Positions 19,280 to 30,162 of a stretch of DNA of 64,000 nt are shown piece by piece. This DNA is from Pseudomonas sp. MRSN 12121. Lineage in GTDB: Bacteria > Pseudomonadota > Gammaproteobacteria > Pseudomonadales > Pseudomonadaceae. Positions within the stretch are counted from its first letter, which is position 1. Each line of letters starts with the position of its first letter. Made by a program: the position numbers and the translations under genes. The stretch is from NCBI RefSeq assembly GCF_000931465.1, contig NZ_CP010892.1, forward strand, positions 1-64,000, read 5' to 3'. Under the pieces are notes generated by a model, which made no database searches, was not told the origin of the DNA, and saw nothing but the letters and a program-made list of their open reading frames with translations.

Positions 19280-19597
19280 TCAGTCTTTGGCCTGGCGTTC
19301 CAGCTTCTTGAGGAACACCGTCATTTCCTTTTCCGCCTGCTTGTCGCCATGCCCGCGGGCCGCTTCCAGGCCCTGCTCCCAGGCCTGGCGCGCCGCCGGA
19401 TAGTCCTGCAGCCCCTGGTAAGCCTTGCCCAGCAGCTTCCACGCCGCCGAGTACTTGGGGTCGAAACCGACGCAGCGTTGCAGATGCTCGGCGGCCTTGG
19501 CGTATTCGTTCAGGTCCAGGTAACCCTTGCCCAGGCCGAAGCGCAGCAGAGCGTTATCCACACCCTTGGCGAGCATTTTTTCCAGGGAATCGAGCAT
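19280..19597 (-). CDS. TPR-repeat protein of unknown function
   Basis: The 105-residue protein consists mainly of tetratricopeptide repeats: helices in NALLRFGLGKGYLDLNEYAKA, WKLLGKAYQGLQDY and AWEQGLEAARGHGD fit the TPR pattern, ending in a charged helix (ERQAKD). TPRs usually mediate protein binding. There is no signal peptide, so it should be cytosolic. ATG 19597 with AAGGTGA upstream is preferred to the longer frame from 19654. It is downstream of and parallel to trkA. A DnaA box lies within the gene at 19554-19562. Confidence 0.8.
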   Translation of the reverse strand: MLDSLEKMLAKGVDNALLRFGLGKGYLDLNEYAKAAEHLQRCVGFDPKYSAAWKLLGKAYQGLQDYPAARQAWEQGLEAARGHGDKQAEKEMTVFLKKLERQAKD

Positions 19598-19613
19598 GAG
19601 GTCACCTTGAGAT

Positions 19614-19637
19614 GTAGGAGCGAGGCTTGCCCGCGAT
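19614..19637. repeat. Single REP element
   Basis: GTAGGAGCGAGGCTTGCCCG followed by CGAT is one unpaired copy of the common REP sequence, placed between the TPR gene start and the trkA stop. Confidence 0.75.
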
Positions 19638-19667
19638 GACGCCAGTATCCACAACGCAGATCCCGAA

Positions 19668-21041
19668 TCAGAAGAAGCTCAACCCCACGTGGAACAGCTT
19701 CTCCACATCGCGGATATGTTTTTTATCCACAAGGAACAGAATCACGTGGTCGCCGGCCTCGATCACCGTGTCGTCGTGGGCGATCAGCACTTCCTCGTCG
19801 CGGATGACCGCGCCGATGGTGGTCCCCGGCGGCAATGAGATGTTCTCGATGGCGCGACCGATCACCTTGCTCGACTTGGCATCGCCATGGGCCACGGCCT
19901 CGATGGCCTCCGCCGCGCCACGGCGCAGCGAGTGCACGCTGACAATATCGCCGCGGCGCACGTGGGCCAGCAGGGTGCCGATGGTGGCCAGCTGCGGGCT
20001 GATGGCGATGTCGATGTCGCCGCCCTGGATCAGGTCGACATAGGCCGGGTTGTTGATGATGGTCATCACCTTCTTCGCCCCCAGGCGCTTGGCCAGCAGC
20101 GAGGACATGATGTTGGCCTCGTCGTCGTTGGTCAGGGCCAGGAAGATATCCGCGTCGGCGATGTTCTCTTCCATCAGCAGGTCGCGGTCCGAGGCGCTGC
20201 CCTGCAGGACCACGGTACTGTCGAGGTTGTCCGAGAGGTGCCGGCAGCGCGCCGGGTTCATCTCGATGATCTTCACCTGGTAACGGCTTTCGATGGCTTC
20301 GGCCAGGCGTTCGCCGATCTGCCCGCCGCCGGCGATGACGATGCGCTTGTTGGATTCGTCGAGGCGGCGCATCTCGCTCATCACCGCGCGGATATTGGCC
20401 TTGGCGGCGATGAAGAACACTTCGTCGTCGGCCTCGATCACCGTGGTGCCCTGGGGCAGGATCGGTCGGTCGCGGCGGAAGATCGCGGCGACGCGGGTGT
20501 CGACGTTGGGCATGTGCTCGCGCAACTGGCGCAGTTGCTGCCCCACCAGCGGCCCGCCGTAATAGGCCTTGACCGCCACCAGCTGGGCCTTGCCTTCGGC
20601 GAAGTCGATCACTTGCAGGGCGCCGGGGTGTTCGATCAGGCGCTTGATGTAGTTGGTCACCACCTGCTCGGGGCTGATCAGCACGTCGACCGGAATCGCT
20701 TCGTTGTCGAACAGGCCGGCGCGGGTCAGGTAGGCCGCTTCGCGGACCCGGGCGATCTTGGTCGGGGTGTGGAACAGGGTGTGGGCGACCTGGCAGGCGA
20801 CCATGTTGGTTTCGTCGCTGTTGGTCACCGCGACCAGCATGTCGGCATCGTCGGCGCCGGCCTGGCGCAGCACCGTTGGGAACGATGCGCGGCCCTGCAC
20901 GGTACGGATGTCCAGGCGGTCGCCGAGGTCGCGCAGGCGATCGCCGTCGGTATCCACCACTGTGATGTCGTTGGCTTCGCTGGCCAGATGCTCTGCCAGG
21001 GAACCGCCCACCTGCCCGGCGCCGAGGATGATGATTTTCAT
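19668..21041 (-). CDS. trkA: Trk potassium uptake regulatory subunit TrkA
   Basis: TrkA is the cytoplasmic NAD(H)-binding regulator of the TrkH/TrkG K+ channel. The 457-residue protein is a tandem duplication: two RCK-N nucleotide-binding domains ([13 protein letters not shown] from 7 and [13 protein letters not shown] near 235), each followed by an RCK-C domain. The membrane subunit is not in the window. It lies 22 bp downstream of rsmB on the same strand, as in PAO1. A DnaA box sits in the 3' end at 19723-19731. Confidence 0.97.
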   Translation of the reverse strand: MKIIILGAGQVGGSLAEHLASEANDITVVDTDGDRLRDLGDRLDIRTVQGRASFPTVLRQAGADDADMLVAVTNSDETNMVACQVAHTLFHTPTKIARVREAAYLTRAGLFDNEAIPVDVLISPEQVVTNYIKRLIEHPGALQVIDFAEGKAQLVAVKAYYGGPLVGQQLRQLREHMPNVDTRVAAIFRRDRPILPQGTTVIEADDEVFFIAAKANIRAVMSEMRRLDESNKRIVIAGGGQIGERLAEAIESRYQVKIIEMNPARCRHLSDNLDSTVVLQGSASDRDLLMEENIADADIFLALTNDDEANIMSSLLAKRLGAKKVMTIINNPAYVDLIQGGDIDIAISPQLATIGTLLAHVRRGDIVSVHSLRRGAAEAIEAVAHGDAKSSKVIGRAIENISLPPGTTIGAVIRDEEVLIAHDDTVIEAGDHVILFLVDKKHIRDVEKLFHVGLSFF

Positions 21042-21063
21042 CCAGTCACTCCCTTAAAACCGT

Positions 21064-22389
21064 TTAGCCGCGTGCTGCGGCGATCTTGATCAGCTTGGCG
21101 TAGTAGAACCCGTCGTGGCCGCCCTCTTGCGCCAGCAACTGGCGCCCGTGGGGCTGCTTCAAGCCGGCCGCAGGCTGCCCCAGTTGCCCGGCAATGTCCA
21201 GCTCGCGAGCCCCCGGGGTACGGCCCAGGAAGGCCTCGATCACCTCGGTGTTTTCGGTCGGCAGGGTCGAGCACGTGGCGTACAGCAGGATGCCGCCGAC
21301 TTCCAGGGTCGACCACATGGCGTCCAGCAGTTCGCCTTGCAGGGTGGCCAGGGCGGCGATGTCGTCTGCCTGGCGGGTGAGCTTGATGTCCGGGTGGCGA
21401 CGGATCACCCCGGTGGCCGAACACGGCGCGTCGAGCAGGATGCGCTGGAACGGCTTGCCGTCCCACCACGCGGCGGTATCGCGGCCGTCGGCGGCGATCA
21501 GTTCGGCGTCCAGGCCCAGGCGGTCGAGGTTCTCCCGCACGCGCACCAGGCGTTTGGCTTCCAGGTCCACCGCCACCACGCCGGCCAGCGCGGGCTGGAC
21601 TTCGAGGATGTGGCAGGTCTTGCCGCCGGGGGCGCAGCAGGCGTCCAGCACCCGCTGGCCCGGCGCCAGTTCCAGCAGTTCGGCGGCCAGTTGCGCGGCT
21701 TCGTCCTGCACGCTGATCCAGCCTTCTGCGAACCCCGGCAGGTTGCGCACGTCGGTTGCTTCAGCGAGCACGATGCCGTCCTGGCTGTAGACGCAAGGCG
21801 TGGCGGCGACGCCGGCCTCGCCCAGCAGTTTCAGGTAGGCGTCGCGGGCATGATGACGCCGGTTGACCCGCAGGATCATCGGCGGGTGGGCGTTGTTGGC
21901 GGCGCAGATGGCTTCCCATTGCTCGGGCCAGAACGCCTTGAGGGACTTCTGCAGCCAGCGCGGATGGGCGGTGCGTACCACCGGGTCGCGCTCCAGTTCG
22001 GCGAACAGCGCCTCGCTCTCGCGTTGGGCGCGGCGCAGCACGGCATTGATCAGGGCCTTGGCCCAGGGCTTTTTCAGCTTGTCGGCGCAACCCACGGTCT
22101 CGCCGATGGCGGCATGCGCGGGCACGCGGGTGTAGAGCAACTGGTAGAGGCCCACCAGCAGCAGCGCCTCGACGTCGGCGTCGGCCGCCTTGAACGGCTT
22201 CTGCAGCAGCTTGGCCGCCAGCGCCGCCAGCCGGGGCTGCCAGCGCGCGGTGCCGAAGGCCAGGTCCTGGGTGAGGCCGCGATCGCGCGCTTCGACCTTG
22301 TCCAGCAGGGTCGGCAACGAGCTGTTGAGCGAGGCTTTGCCGGTGAGGACCGAAGTCAGGGCCTTGGCAGCGGCCAGGCGCGGGTTCAT
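21064..22389 (-). CDS. rsmB: 16S rRNA (cytosine-967-C5)-methyltransferase RsmB
   Basis: RsmB methylates C967 of 16S rRNA using S-adenosylmethionine. The 441-residue protein has an N-terminal NusB-like RNA-binding domain (about 1-140), a Rossmann methyltransferase domain with [10 protein letters not shown], and the two catalytic cysteines in DAPCSATG and YATCSTL. The start at 22389 overlaps the fmt stop by four bases (ATGA), which decides it over a longer upstream frame. It belongs to the leftward def-fmt-rsmB-trkA cluster. Confidence 0.96.
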   Translation of the reverse strand: MNPRLAAAKALTSVLTGKASLNSSLPTLLDKVEARDRGLTQDLAFGTARWQPRLAALAAKLLQKPFKAADADVEALLLVGLYQLLYTRVPAHAAIGETVGCADKLKKPWAKALINAVLRRAQRESEALFAELERDPVVRTAHPRWLQKSLKAFWPEQWEAICAANNAHPPMILRVNRRHHARDAYLKLLGEAGVAATPCVYSQDGIVLAEATDVRNLPGFAEGWISVQDEAAQLAAELLELAPGQRVLDACCAPGGKTCHILEVQPALAGVVAVDLEAKRLVRVRENLDRLGLDAELIAADGRDTAAWWDGKPFQRILLDAPCSATGVIRRHPDIKLTRQADDIAALATLQGELLDAMWSTLEVGGILLYATCSTLPTENTEVIEAFLGRTPGARELDIAGQLGQPAAGLKQPHGRQLLAQEGGHDGFYYAKLIKIAAARG

Positions 22390-23345
22390 TGGGCGTCCGC
22401 CGCTTGGCCGAGCACGGTGCCGGTGGCGAACTTCTCGCGCCGGCTGTTGAACAGGTCGCTGAAGTTCAGCGCCTTGCCGCCGGGCAATTGCAGGCGGGTC
22501 AGGCACAGCGCCTGCTCGCCGCAGGCGACCAGCAGGCCGTCCTTGCTGGCGTCGAGGATGGTCCCCGGTATGCCCCGGCCTTCGGCGAGGTGGGCGGCCA
22601 GCACCTTCAGGGCTTCGCCGTTCAGGGTGCTGTGGCAGATCGGCCAGGGGTTGAAGGCGCGTATCAGGCGCTCCAACTCCACCGCCGGGCGGCTCCAGTC
22701 GATCCGCGCTTCGTCCTTGTTCAGCTTGTGGGCGTAGGTGGCCAGGCTGTCGTCCTGCACTTCGCCTTGCAGGGTTCCCGCGGCGAGGCCGGCGATGGCC
22801 TGCACCACGGCGGGCGGGCCGATTTCGGCGAGGCGGTCATGCAGGCTGCCGCCGGTGTCATCGGCGCTGATCGGGGTGCTGACTTTCAGCAGCATCGGCC
22901 CGGTGTCCAGGCCGGCTTCCATGCGCATCACGGTCACGCCGCTTTCGGCGTCGCCGGCTTCCACGGCGCGCTGGATCGGCGCCGCCCCGCGCCAGCGTGG
23001 CAGCAGCGAAGCATGGCTGTTGATGCAACCCAGGTGCGGAATATCCAGCACCGCCTGCGGCAGGATCAGGCCATAGGCGACCACCACCATCAGGTCCGGC
23101 TTGAGCGCCGCCAGCTCGGCCTGGGCCTCGGCATTGCGCAGGGTCGGCGGTTGCAGCACAGGAATGGCGTGTTCCACGGCCAGCTGCTTGACCGGGCTTG
23201 GCATCAGTTTTTGCCCGCGGCCGGCCGGCCGGTCCGGCTGGGTGTAGACCGCGACGATCTCGTAGGGGCTGGCGAGCAGGGCCTTGAGGTGTTCGGCGGC
23301 AAATTCCGGAGTGCCGGCAAAGACGATGCGCAGTGGCTCAGTCAT
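22386..23345 (-). CDS. fmt: Methionyl-tRNA formyltransferase
   Basis: Fmt formylates initiator Met-tRNA, the substrate later deformylated by Def. The 319-residue protein has the N-terminal formyltransferase fold with [16 protein letters not shown] (catalytic Asn/His) and a C-terminal OB-type tRNA-binding domain. ATG 23345 gives the standard start [17 protein letters not shown]. It follows def with a terminator-like hairpin in between and overlaps rsmB. Confidence 0.97.
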   Translation of the reverse strand: MTEPLRIVFAGTPEFAAEHLKALLASPYEIVAVYTQPDRPAGRGQKLMPSPVKQLAVEHAIPVLQPPTLRNAEAQAELAALKPDLMVVVAYGLILPQAVLDIPHLGCINSHASLLPRWRGAAPIQRAVEAGDAESGVTVMRMEAGLDTGPMLLKVSTPISADDTGGSLHDRLAEIGPPAVVQAIAGLAAGTLQGEVQDDSLATYAHKLNKDEARIDWSRPAVELERLIRAFNPWPICHSTLNGEALKVLAAHLAEGRGIPGTILDASKDGLLVACGEQALCLTRLQLPGGKALNFSDLFNSRREKFATGTVLGQAADAQ

Positions 23346-23370
23346 GGGAATTCTCGATGGTAAACATGCG

Positions 23371-23401
23371 GAAAAGAAAAAGGCTTGCCGTGGCAAGCCT
23401 T
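23371..23401 (-). terminator. Terminator or attenuator between def and fmt (minus strand)
   Basis: On the minus strand a 10-bp stem (AAGGCTTGCC with its complement, 2-nt loop) is followed by TTTCTTTTCC. It would end or reduce transcription from def before fmt, although the two are usually treated as an operon. Confidence 0.65.
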
Positions 23402-23414
23402 TGCAAGACGGTCA

Positions 23415-23921
23415 TCAAGCCTGCTGGCGGTGCTGCTTTTCCAGCTTCTTCTTGATCCGGTCACGTTTGAGCGTGGATAGGTAATCGACGAACAATTTGC
23501 CGTTGAGGTGGTCGCATTCGTGCTGGATGCACACCGCGAGCAGGCCTTCGGCGATCAGTTCGTAAGGCTGGCCGTCGCGGTCCAGGGCCTTGATTTTCAC
23601 GCGCTGCGGACGATCCACGTTCTCGTAGAAGCCCGGTACCGAGAGGCAGCCTTCCTGGTACTGGCCCATCTCGTCGGTGAGCGGTTCGAACTCGGGGTTG
23701 ATGAATACCCGTGGCTCGCTGCGGTCTTCGGACAGGTCCATGACCACGATGCGCTTGTGCACGTTGACCTGGGTGGCGGCCAGGCCGATGCCGGGTGCCT
23801 CATACATTGTTTCAAACATGTCGTCGACCAACTGGCGCACTTCGTCGTCCACTACGGCCACCGGTTTGGCGATAGTGCGCAGGCGCGAGTCGGGGAATTC
23901 GAGGATGTTCAAAATGGCCAT
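23415..23921 (-). CDS. def: Peptide deformylase
   Basis: Def removes the formyl group from new proteins. The 168-residue metalloenzyme has all three motifs: GIGLAATQ at 45-51, EGCLS with metal ligand C92, and HECDH with H134, E135 and H138. It is the first gene of the leftward def-fmt-rsmB-trkA cluster and is divergent from the LysM gene at 24075. Confidence 0.98.
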   Translation of the reverse strand: MAILNILEFPDSRLRTIAKPVAVVDDEVRQLVDDMFETMYEAPGIGLAATQVNVHKRIVVMDLSEDRSEPRVFINPEFEPLTDEMGQYQEGCLSVPGFYENVDRPQRVKIKALDRDGQPYELIAEGLLAVCIQHECDHLNGKLFVDYLSTLKRDRIKKKLEKQHRQQA

Positions 23922-24074
23922 AAGCGTAATTGCTACACGTGTGAAGTAAATTCGGAGTCGGAGGCCTTAGGGGTCGAGGACCGGGCAACCGGTGTAAAAC
24001 GCGCTCGATTCGGAGCAGGGAGCGCACAGGCTCTGGCGTTTCACGCGAGTGCACATGATAAAGGGATTCACCGC

Positions 24075-25100
24075 ATGAGGAAATCACTACTCGCCTTGCT
24101 GCTCGTGGGCTGGACCGGCATCGGCCAGGCCCAGGTGGCGCTCCGCGAGGATTATCCACAGCGCTATACGGTGGTGGCGGGCGACACCCTGTGGAGCATC
24201 GCCAGCCGCTATCTGCGTGATCCCTGGCAGTGGCCGGCGCTGTGGCAGGCCAATGCCGGGCTCGCCGATCCCGACCTGATCTACCCCGGCGACTCCCTGA
24301 CGCTGACCCGGGTCGACGGCCAGCCGCGCCTGAATCTTGCGCGAGCCGCTTCGCGCGGCACGATCAAGCTCTCGCCCGAGGTACGCCGCACGCCGCTGGC
24401 CGAGGCGATCCCGAGCATTCCGTTGCAGGCCGTCGAGAGTTTCCTGCTGAGCAACCGCATCCTCGACCGGGCCGATGCCTTCGACCACGCGCCCTATGTG
24501 GTGGCCGGCGATGCCGAGCGGGTGCTCAGCGGCACCGGCGACCGTATTTTCGCCCGCGGCCGTTTCGACCCGGAGCCGTCGACCTACGGCATCTTCCGTC
24601 GGGGCAAGACCTACACCGACCCCGGCAGCGGCGAGGTGCTGGGGATCAATGCCGACGAGATCGGCGGTGGCGAGGTGGTCGCGGTCGAGGGCGATATCGC
24701 CACCCTGCGCTTGCTGCGCACCACCCAGGAAGTGCGGCTGGGCGACCGCTTGTTCGGCAGCGAGCCGCGCACCCTCGACCCGGCCTTCGTTCCCAGCCCG
24801 CCGAGCCGGGCGGTCGAGGGGCTGATCATCGACGTGCCGCGCGGGGTGAACCAGGTCGGCGCGCTGGACGTGGTGACGCTGAACAAGGGGCGGCGCGACG
24901 GCCTGGCCCAGGGCAATGTGCTGGCGGTGATGAAAACCGGCGAAACCGTGCGTGACCGGGTGGCTGGCGGCGAAGTGAAGATGCCCGACGAACGGGCCGG
25001 CCTGCTGATGGTCTTCCGGACCTACGACAAGCTCAGCTACGGCCTCGTGCTCAGCGCTTCGCGCTCGCTGGCGGTCATGGACAAGGTACGCAATCCGTAA
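24075..25100 (+). CDS. LysM-domain peptidoglycan-binding protein (TsaP-like)
   Basis: The 341-residue exported protein has a signal peptide ending near AQA (about 1-19) and one LysM domain (about 30-80, YTVVAGDTLWSIASRYL) for peptidoglycan binding, followed by a long beta-rich region. Its PAO1 counterpart PA0020 is described as TsaP, which anchors the type IV pilus secretin to the cell wall; the link to pili here rests on that synteny. ATG 24075 has AAGGGA upstream; the frame stays open far upstream over def but without support. A DnaA box lies at 24152-24160. Confidence 0.88.
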   Translation: MRKSLLALLLVGWTGIGQAQVALREDYPQRYTVVAGDTLWSIASRYLRDPWQWPALWQANAGLADPDLIYPGDSLTLTRVDGQPRLNLARAASRGTIKLSPEVRRTPLAEAIPSIPLQAVESFLLSNRILDRADAFDHAPYVVAGDAERVLSGTGDRIFARGRFDPEPSTYGIFRRGKTYTDPGSGEVLGINADEIGGGEVVAVEGDIATLRLLRTTQEVRLGDRLFGSEPRTLDPAFVPSPPSRAVEGLIIDVPRGVNQVGALDVVTLNKGRRDGLAQGNVLAVMKTGETVRDRVAGGEVKMPDERAGLLMVFRTYDKLSYGLVLSASRSLAVMDKVRNP

Positions 25101-25125
25101 AATCCTCAACAAGTTACCAACAGAC

Positions 25126-25134
25126 TTATCCACA
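25126..25134 (+). promoter_or_regulatory. Perfect DnaA box upstream of dprA
   Basis: TTATCCACA lies 48 bp before the dprA start, in the gap after the LysM gene. A second perfect box lies inside dprA at 25745-25753. Whether DnaA acts on dprA is unknown. Confidence 0.45.
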
Positions 25135-25181
25135 GCTTGTTCCTGCTGCTGGCGCACTTATAACGATCAAGGATGATCCCC

Positions 25182-26291
25182 ATGTCGCAGCCTGTCCGGG
25201 CGTCGGTTTCCCCTGCGGAGCTGGAAGCCCGTCTACGTTTGCACCGTTTGCCGGAACTGGGCCCGAAACGTTTCCAGGTGCTGCTCGAAGCCTTCGGTTC
25301 GGCCTCCCGCGCCATCAGCGCACCGGCCAGCGCCTGGCGGGCCCTGGGCCTGCCGGCGCTGGCCGCCGAGTCGCGGCGCAGCGTCCAGGTGCGCGAGGGC
25401 GCCAGCCATGCACTGGCCTGGCTAGAGCGTCCCGGCCAGCATTTACTGATGTGGGACCAGCCGGATTACCCGGCACTGCTCAATGAAATCGCCGATGCGC
25501 CGCCGCTGTTGTTCGTCGCCGGCGATCCGCGTCTGCTGGAGAAACCGCAGTTGGCAGTGGTGGGCAGCCGCCGCGCATCACGGCCCGGCATGGACACCGC
25601 CGCGGCGTTTTCCCGCAGCCTGGCCGCGGCCGGTTTTGTCATCACCAGCGGCCTGGCGCTGGGGATCGATGGCGCGGCGCACCAGGCTGCGCTGGAAGTC
25701 GGCGGGCAGACTGTCGGCGTGCTGGGCACCGGCCTGGAAAACTTTTATCCACAGCGCAACCGGCGCCTGGCCGAGGCCATGATCGCCCAGGGCAGCGCGG
25801 TGGTTTCCGAGTTCCCGCTGGAGACCGGCCCCCAGCCCGGCCACTTTCCCCGGCGCAACCGGATCATCAGCGGCCTGTCCCTGGGCGTGCTGGTGGTCGA
25901 GGCCAGCGTTGCCAGCGGTTCGCTGATCACCGCCCGGCTCGCCGCCGAGCAAGGACGCGAGGTGTATGCGATACCCGGGTCGATCCATCACCCCGGCGCC
26001 CGGGGTTGTCATCAACTGATTCGCGACGGCGCGGTGCTGGTGGAAACCATCGAGCACATCCTCGAGGCCCTGCGTGGCTGGCAGCGGTTGCCGTTGGTCG
26101 GCGACCCGCCCGAAGCCTTGCCGGCTCACCCGCTGCTGGCGCTGTTGCACGCCGCGCCGCAGACCAGCGAAGGCCTGGCCACGACCAGCGGCTGGACGTT
26201 GCCCAGGGTATTGGCGGCGCTCACCGAACTGGAGCTGGAAGGCCGCGCGGTATGCGAAAGCGGTCGTTGGTTTGTCCGGGTAAAAAGCTAG
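25182..26291 (+). CDS. dprA: DNA-processing protein DprA (Smf)
   Basis: DprA binds single-stranded DNA and loads RecA, mainly known from natural transformation. The 369-residue protein has an N-terminal helix-hairpin region, a Rossmann-like core with GSRRAS, SGLALGIDGAAH, GTGLENFYPQRN and FPRRNRIISGLS, and a C-terminal winged-helix domain (about 310-369). ATG 25182 is chosen because AAGGA lies eight bases upstream and overlaps the alternative ATG 25173. It is followed by tsaC with a 54-bp gap. Confidence 0.94.
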   Translation: MSQPVRASVSPAELEARLRLHRLPELGPKRFQVLLEAFGSASRAISAPASAWRALGLPALAAESRRSVQVREGASHALAWLERPGQHLLMWDQPDYPALLNEIADAPPLLFVAGDPRLLEKPQLAVVGSRRASRPGMDTAAAFSRSLAAAGFVITSGLALGIDGAAHQAALEVGGQTVGVLGTGLENFYPQRNRRLAEAMIAQGSAVVSEFPLETGPQPGHFPRRNRIISGLSLGVLVVEASVASGSLITARLAAEQGREVYAIPGSIHHPGARGCHQLIRDGAVLVETIEHILEALRGWQRLPLVGDPPEALPAHPLLALLHAAPQTSEGLATTSGWTLPRVLAALTELELEGRAVCESGRWFVRVKS

Positions 26292-26345
26292 GTTTTACAG
26301 GCAGTATCGGTAAACTGCGCACAGCATTAATCCGGAGAATCAGCA

Positions 26346-26903
26346 ATGGTCAGCAGTTGGCGTGTGCAAAAAGCCGCACGAGAAATTCGCGCAGGGGCGG
26401 TGATTGCCTATCCAACCGAAGCGGTCTGGGGGCTGGGGTGCGACCCGTGGAACGAAGAGGCGGTGGACCGCTTGCTGGCCATCAAGTCGCGGTCCGTGGA
26501 CAAGGGCCTGATCCTGATCGCCGACAACATCCACCAGTTCGATTTCCTGTTCGAGGACTTCCCGCAGGAATGGATCGACCGCATGGCCAGCACCTGGCCG
26601 GGGCCCAATACCTGGCTGGTGCCCCATCAGGACCTGTTGCCGGAATGGGTCACCGGGGTCCATGACACCGTCGCGCTGCGGGTCAGCGACCATCCGCTGG
26701 TGCGTGAACTGTGCGCGCTGGTCGGGCCGCTGATTTCCACCTCGGCCAACCCCCAGGGCCGCCCCGCCGCGCGCACGCGGCTTCGCGTCGAGCAGTATTT
26801 CCGCGGGCAACTGGACATGATCCTGGGCGGCAGCCTGGGCGGGCGCAAGAACCCGAGCCTGATCCGCGACCTGGTGACCGGCAGGATCGTCCGCCCAGCC
26901 TGA
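26346..26903 (+). CDS. tsaC: Threonylcarbamoyl-AMP synthase (YrdC/Sua5 family)
   Basis: TsaC makes threonylcarbamoyl-AMP for the t6A37 modification of ANN-decoding tRNAs. The 185-residue length and the opening [38 protein letters not shown] and [14 protein letters not shown] fit the YrdC group. It lies downstream of dprA in the same direction, an arrangement common in gammaproteobacteria. Confidence 0.93.
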   Translation: MVSSWRVQKAAREIRAGAVIAYPTEAVWGLGCDPWNEEAVDRLLAIKSRSVDKGLILIADNIHQFDFLFEDFPQEWIDRMASTWPGPNTWLVPHQDLLPEWVTGVHDTVALRVSDHPLVRELCALVGPLISTSANPQGRPAARTRLRVEQYFRGQLDMILGGSLGGRKNPSLIRDLVTGRIVRPA

Positions 26904-26919
26904 AACCGCGTCGGCCTTC

Positions 26920-27022
26920 ATCGCGGGCAAGCCCTGCTCCTACAGGTTCGCGTCGTACCACGATGATGTGTACGACATTGCTTCTGTAGGAGCGAGCGGG
27001 CGGCGATCCGACTTGCCCGCGA
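26920..27022. repeat. REP-type inverted repeat pair after tsaC
   Basis: ATCGCGGGCAAG...GCTCCTACAG and CTGTAGGAGCGAGCGGGCGG...CTTGCCCGCGAT face each other. Between them lies a hairpin with arms GTCGTAC and GTACGAC. It separates the converging tsaC and qor genes. Confidence 0.82.
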
Positions 27023-27047
27023 TGCATTCGCTCAGACGACGCAGGGT

Positions 27048-28025
27048 TTACGGCAACAGAATGGTCGACCCCGTGGTCCGGCGCGCCGCCAGCTCGGTCT
27101 GCGCCTGCGCCGCTTCGGTCAGCGGGTAGCGCCGGCCGATCTCGATCTTCAGCTGGCCGCTGGCGACCAGGGCGAACAGGTCGTCGGCCATGGCTTGCAG
27201 GTTTTCGGCGTTGTTGGCGTAGGCCGCCATGGACGGCCGCGTGACATACAGCGAGCCCTTGGCCGCCAGGATGCCCAGGTTGACCCCCTCCACCGCGCCC
27301 GAGGCGTTGCCGAAGCTGACCATCAGCCCCCGCGGTTGCAGGCAGTCCAGCGAAGTCAGCCAGGTGTCCTTGCCGACACCGTCGTAGACCACCGGGCACT
27401 TCTTGCCGTCGGTCAGCTCCAGCACGCGCTTGGCCACGTCTTCATGGCTGTAGTCGATGGTTTCCCAGGCGCCGAGGGATTTCGCCAGGGCGGCCTTTTC
27501 CGGCGAACTGACGGTACCGATCAGCTTCACGCCCAGGGCCTTGGCCCACTGGCAGGCAATCAGCCCGACGCCGCCGGCCGCGGCGTGGAACAGCACGGTT
27601 TCGCCGCCCTTGAGCGGGTAGGTCTGGCGCAGCAGGTACTGCACGGTCAGGCCCTTGAGCATCATGCCGGCGGCCTGCTCGAAGCCGATGCTGTCCGGCA
27701 GGTGCACCAGATTGTCGGCCGGCAGCACATGCACATCGCTGTAGGCCCCCAGCGGTCCGCTGCCGTAGGCCACGCGGTCGCCGACCTTGAAGCGGGTCAC
27801 GGCGCTGCCCACGGCCTCGACCACGCCGGCCCCCTCGGCGCCCAGGCCCGAAGGAAGGGCCGGTGGCGAATAAAGGCCGCTGCGGTAGTAGGTATCGATG
27901 AAGTTCAGGCCGATGGCCTTGTTGCGCACACGGACTTGCTGCGGGCCCGGCTCGGCGGGCTGGTAATCCACATACTCGAGCACTTCCGGGCCGCCATGGG
28001 CACGAAACTGGATACGCTTGGCCAT
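27048..28025 (-). CDS. qor: NADPH:quinone oxidoreductase (zinc-free MDR family)
   Basis: This enzyme reduces quinones with NADPH. The 325-residue protein has the GroES-like N-terminal domain and a Rossmann domain with HAAAGGVGLIACQ; no structural-zinc Cys cluster is visible, as in the QOR group. ATG 28025 is preceded by AAGGAGAGAG, so the longer upstream frame is not needed. It is divergent from hemF. Confidence 0.92.
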   Translation of the reverse strand: MAKRIQFRAHGGPEVLEYVDYQPAEPGPQQVRVRNKAIGLNFIDTYYRSGLYSPPALPSGLGAEGAGVVEAVGSAVTRFKVGDRVAYGSGPLGAYSDVHVLPADNLVHLPDSIGFEQAAGMMLKGLTVQYLLRQTYPLKGGETVLFHAAAGGVGLIACQWAKALGVKLIGTVSSPEKAALAKSLGAWETIDYSHEDVAKRVLELTDGKKCPVVYDGVGKDTWLTSLDCLQPRGLMVSFGNASGAVEGVNLGILAAKGSLYVTRPSMAAYANNAENLQAMADDLFALVASGQLKIEIGRRYPLTEAAQAQTELAARRTTGSTILLP

Positions 28026-28077
28026 CTGCACTCTCTCCTTGGTCGTGTCGTGAAAGTGCCTTATCGGACTCCTATGC

Positions 28078-28091
28078 TTGACCGTCGTCAA
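28078..28091. promoter_or_regulatory. ANR/FNR-type box upstream of hemF
   Basis: TTGAC-CGTC-GTCAA is a symmetric near-match to the ANR/DNR consensus TTGAT-N4-ATCAA. A possible -10 element (TATGCT at 28116-28121) lies about 30 bp downstream of its centre, close to class II activator spacing. hemF of P. aeruginosa is known to be controlled by Anr and Dnr, which supports the reading. Confidence 0.55.
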
Positions 28092-28171
28092 CTGCGACCG
28101 GCCCTCGCGCAGTGTTATGCTACGCGCCCCGTTTGCGCAGGCCCGCTGGCTGTACCCCCGGCGCCGCGTAG

Positions 28172-29113
<942 letters not shown>

Positions 29114-29183
29114 AGCCCCGTCGGCGACAGAACAGTGACCGCGCATCTTGCCACCGGCAAGGCGCGCATGAGGGGTTTAGTGG

Positions 29184-30005
29184 ATGGATCAGTACGTCGT
29201 TTTTGGTAACCCGATCGGCCATAGCAAGTCGCCGCTGATTCATCGGCTGTTCGCCGAGCAGACGGCTCAGCGCTTGAGCTACACCACTCAGCTGGCGCCC
29301 CTCGACGATTTCACCGGCTGTGCCCGCGCCTTCTTCATCGACGGGCGCGGCGCCAATGTCACCGTGCCGTTCAAGGAAGAGGCCTATCGCCTGGCCGACA
29401 GCCTGACGGCCCGCGCCGAGCGCGCCGGTGCGGTGAACACCTTGAGCAAGCTCGCCGACGGCAGCCTGCTGGGCGACAACACCGACGGCGCCGGCCTGGT
29501 GCGCGACCTGACGGTCAACGCCGGCTTCAGCCTCAAGGGCAAGCGCATCCTGCTGCTGGGCGCTGGCGGCGCGGTGCGTGGCGCGCTGGAACCGCTGTTG
29601 GCGGAGCAGCCGGCCTCGGTGATCATCGCCAACCGCACGGTGGAAAAGGCCGAGCGGCTGGCCGAACTGTTCGACGACCTGGGGCCGGTGTCCGCCAGCG
29701 GCTTCGACTGGTTGCGCGAGCCGGTGGACCTGATCATCAACGCCACCTCGGCCAGCCTCACCGGCGATGTGCCGCCGATTGCCGCCAGCCTGATCGAACC
29801 GGGCCAGACGGTCTGCTACGACATGATGTACGGCAAGGAGCCGACGGCCTTCTGCCGCTGGGCCAGCGAGCACGACGCGGCAGTTTCCCTGGATGGCCTG
29901 GGCATGCTCGCCGAACAGGCGGCGGAGGCGTTCTTCCTGTGGCGCGGCGTGCGCCCGGACACCGCGCCGGTGCTGGCCGAACTGCGGCGCCAGCTGGCGC
30001 TCTGA
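29184..30005 (+). CDS. aroE: Shikimate 5-dehydrogenase
   Basis: AroE reduces 3-dehydroshikimate with NADPH in aromatic amino acid synthesis. The 273-residue protein has NPIGHSKSP at the shikimate site, the catalytic pair K64 and D101 (NTDGAGL) and the NADP-binding loop GAGGAVRG with [11 protein letters not shown]. It lies directly after hemF, as in PAO1. Confidence 0.98.
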   Translation: MDQYVVFGNPIGHSKSPLIHRLFAEQTAQRLSYTTQLAPLDDFTGCARAFFIDGRGANVTVPFKEEAYRLADSLTARAERAGAVNTLSKLADGSLLGDNTDGAGLVRDLTVNAGFSLKGKRILLLGAGGAVRGALEPLLAEQPASVIIANRTVEKAERLAELFDDLGPVSASGFDWLREPVDLIINATSASLTGDVPPIAASLIEPGQTVCYDMMYGKEPTAFCRWASEHDAAVSLDGLGMLAEQAAEAFFLWRGVRPDTAPVLAELRRQLAL

Positions 30006-30023
30006 CAGATCGCGTCATCGTTC

Positions 30024-30128
30024 ATCGCGGGCAAGTCGGATCGCCGCCCGCTCGCTCCTACAGGTCCTCTGATTGTTCATCTATTCGGTGTACGACCCGG
30101 ATCTGTAGGAGCGAGGCTTGCCCGCGAT
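30024..30128. repeat. REP-type inverted repeat pair after aroE
   Basis: ATCGCGGGCAAG...GCTCCTACAG and CTGTAGGAGCGAGGCTTGCC...GCGAT face each other across about 40 bp, between the converging aroE and sulfate permease genes. Confidence 0.82.
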
Positions 30129-30162
30129 GGGGTCGCCGCTGTAACCGCGCTGTAACCCGTGA

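Noticed and set aside
23508..24074. Long upstream extension of the LysM protein
   Set aside because: It runs antisense through def; ATG 24075 begins a clear signal peptide and has a ribosome site.
26920..27022. CRISPR-like or transposon-end interpretation of the spaced repeats
   Set aside because: Repeats are inverted pairs of a dispersed REP family, not direct repeats with regular spacers, and no transposase or cas gene is nearby.
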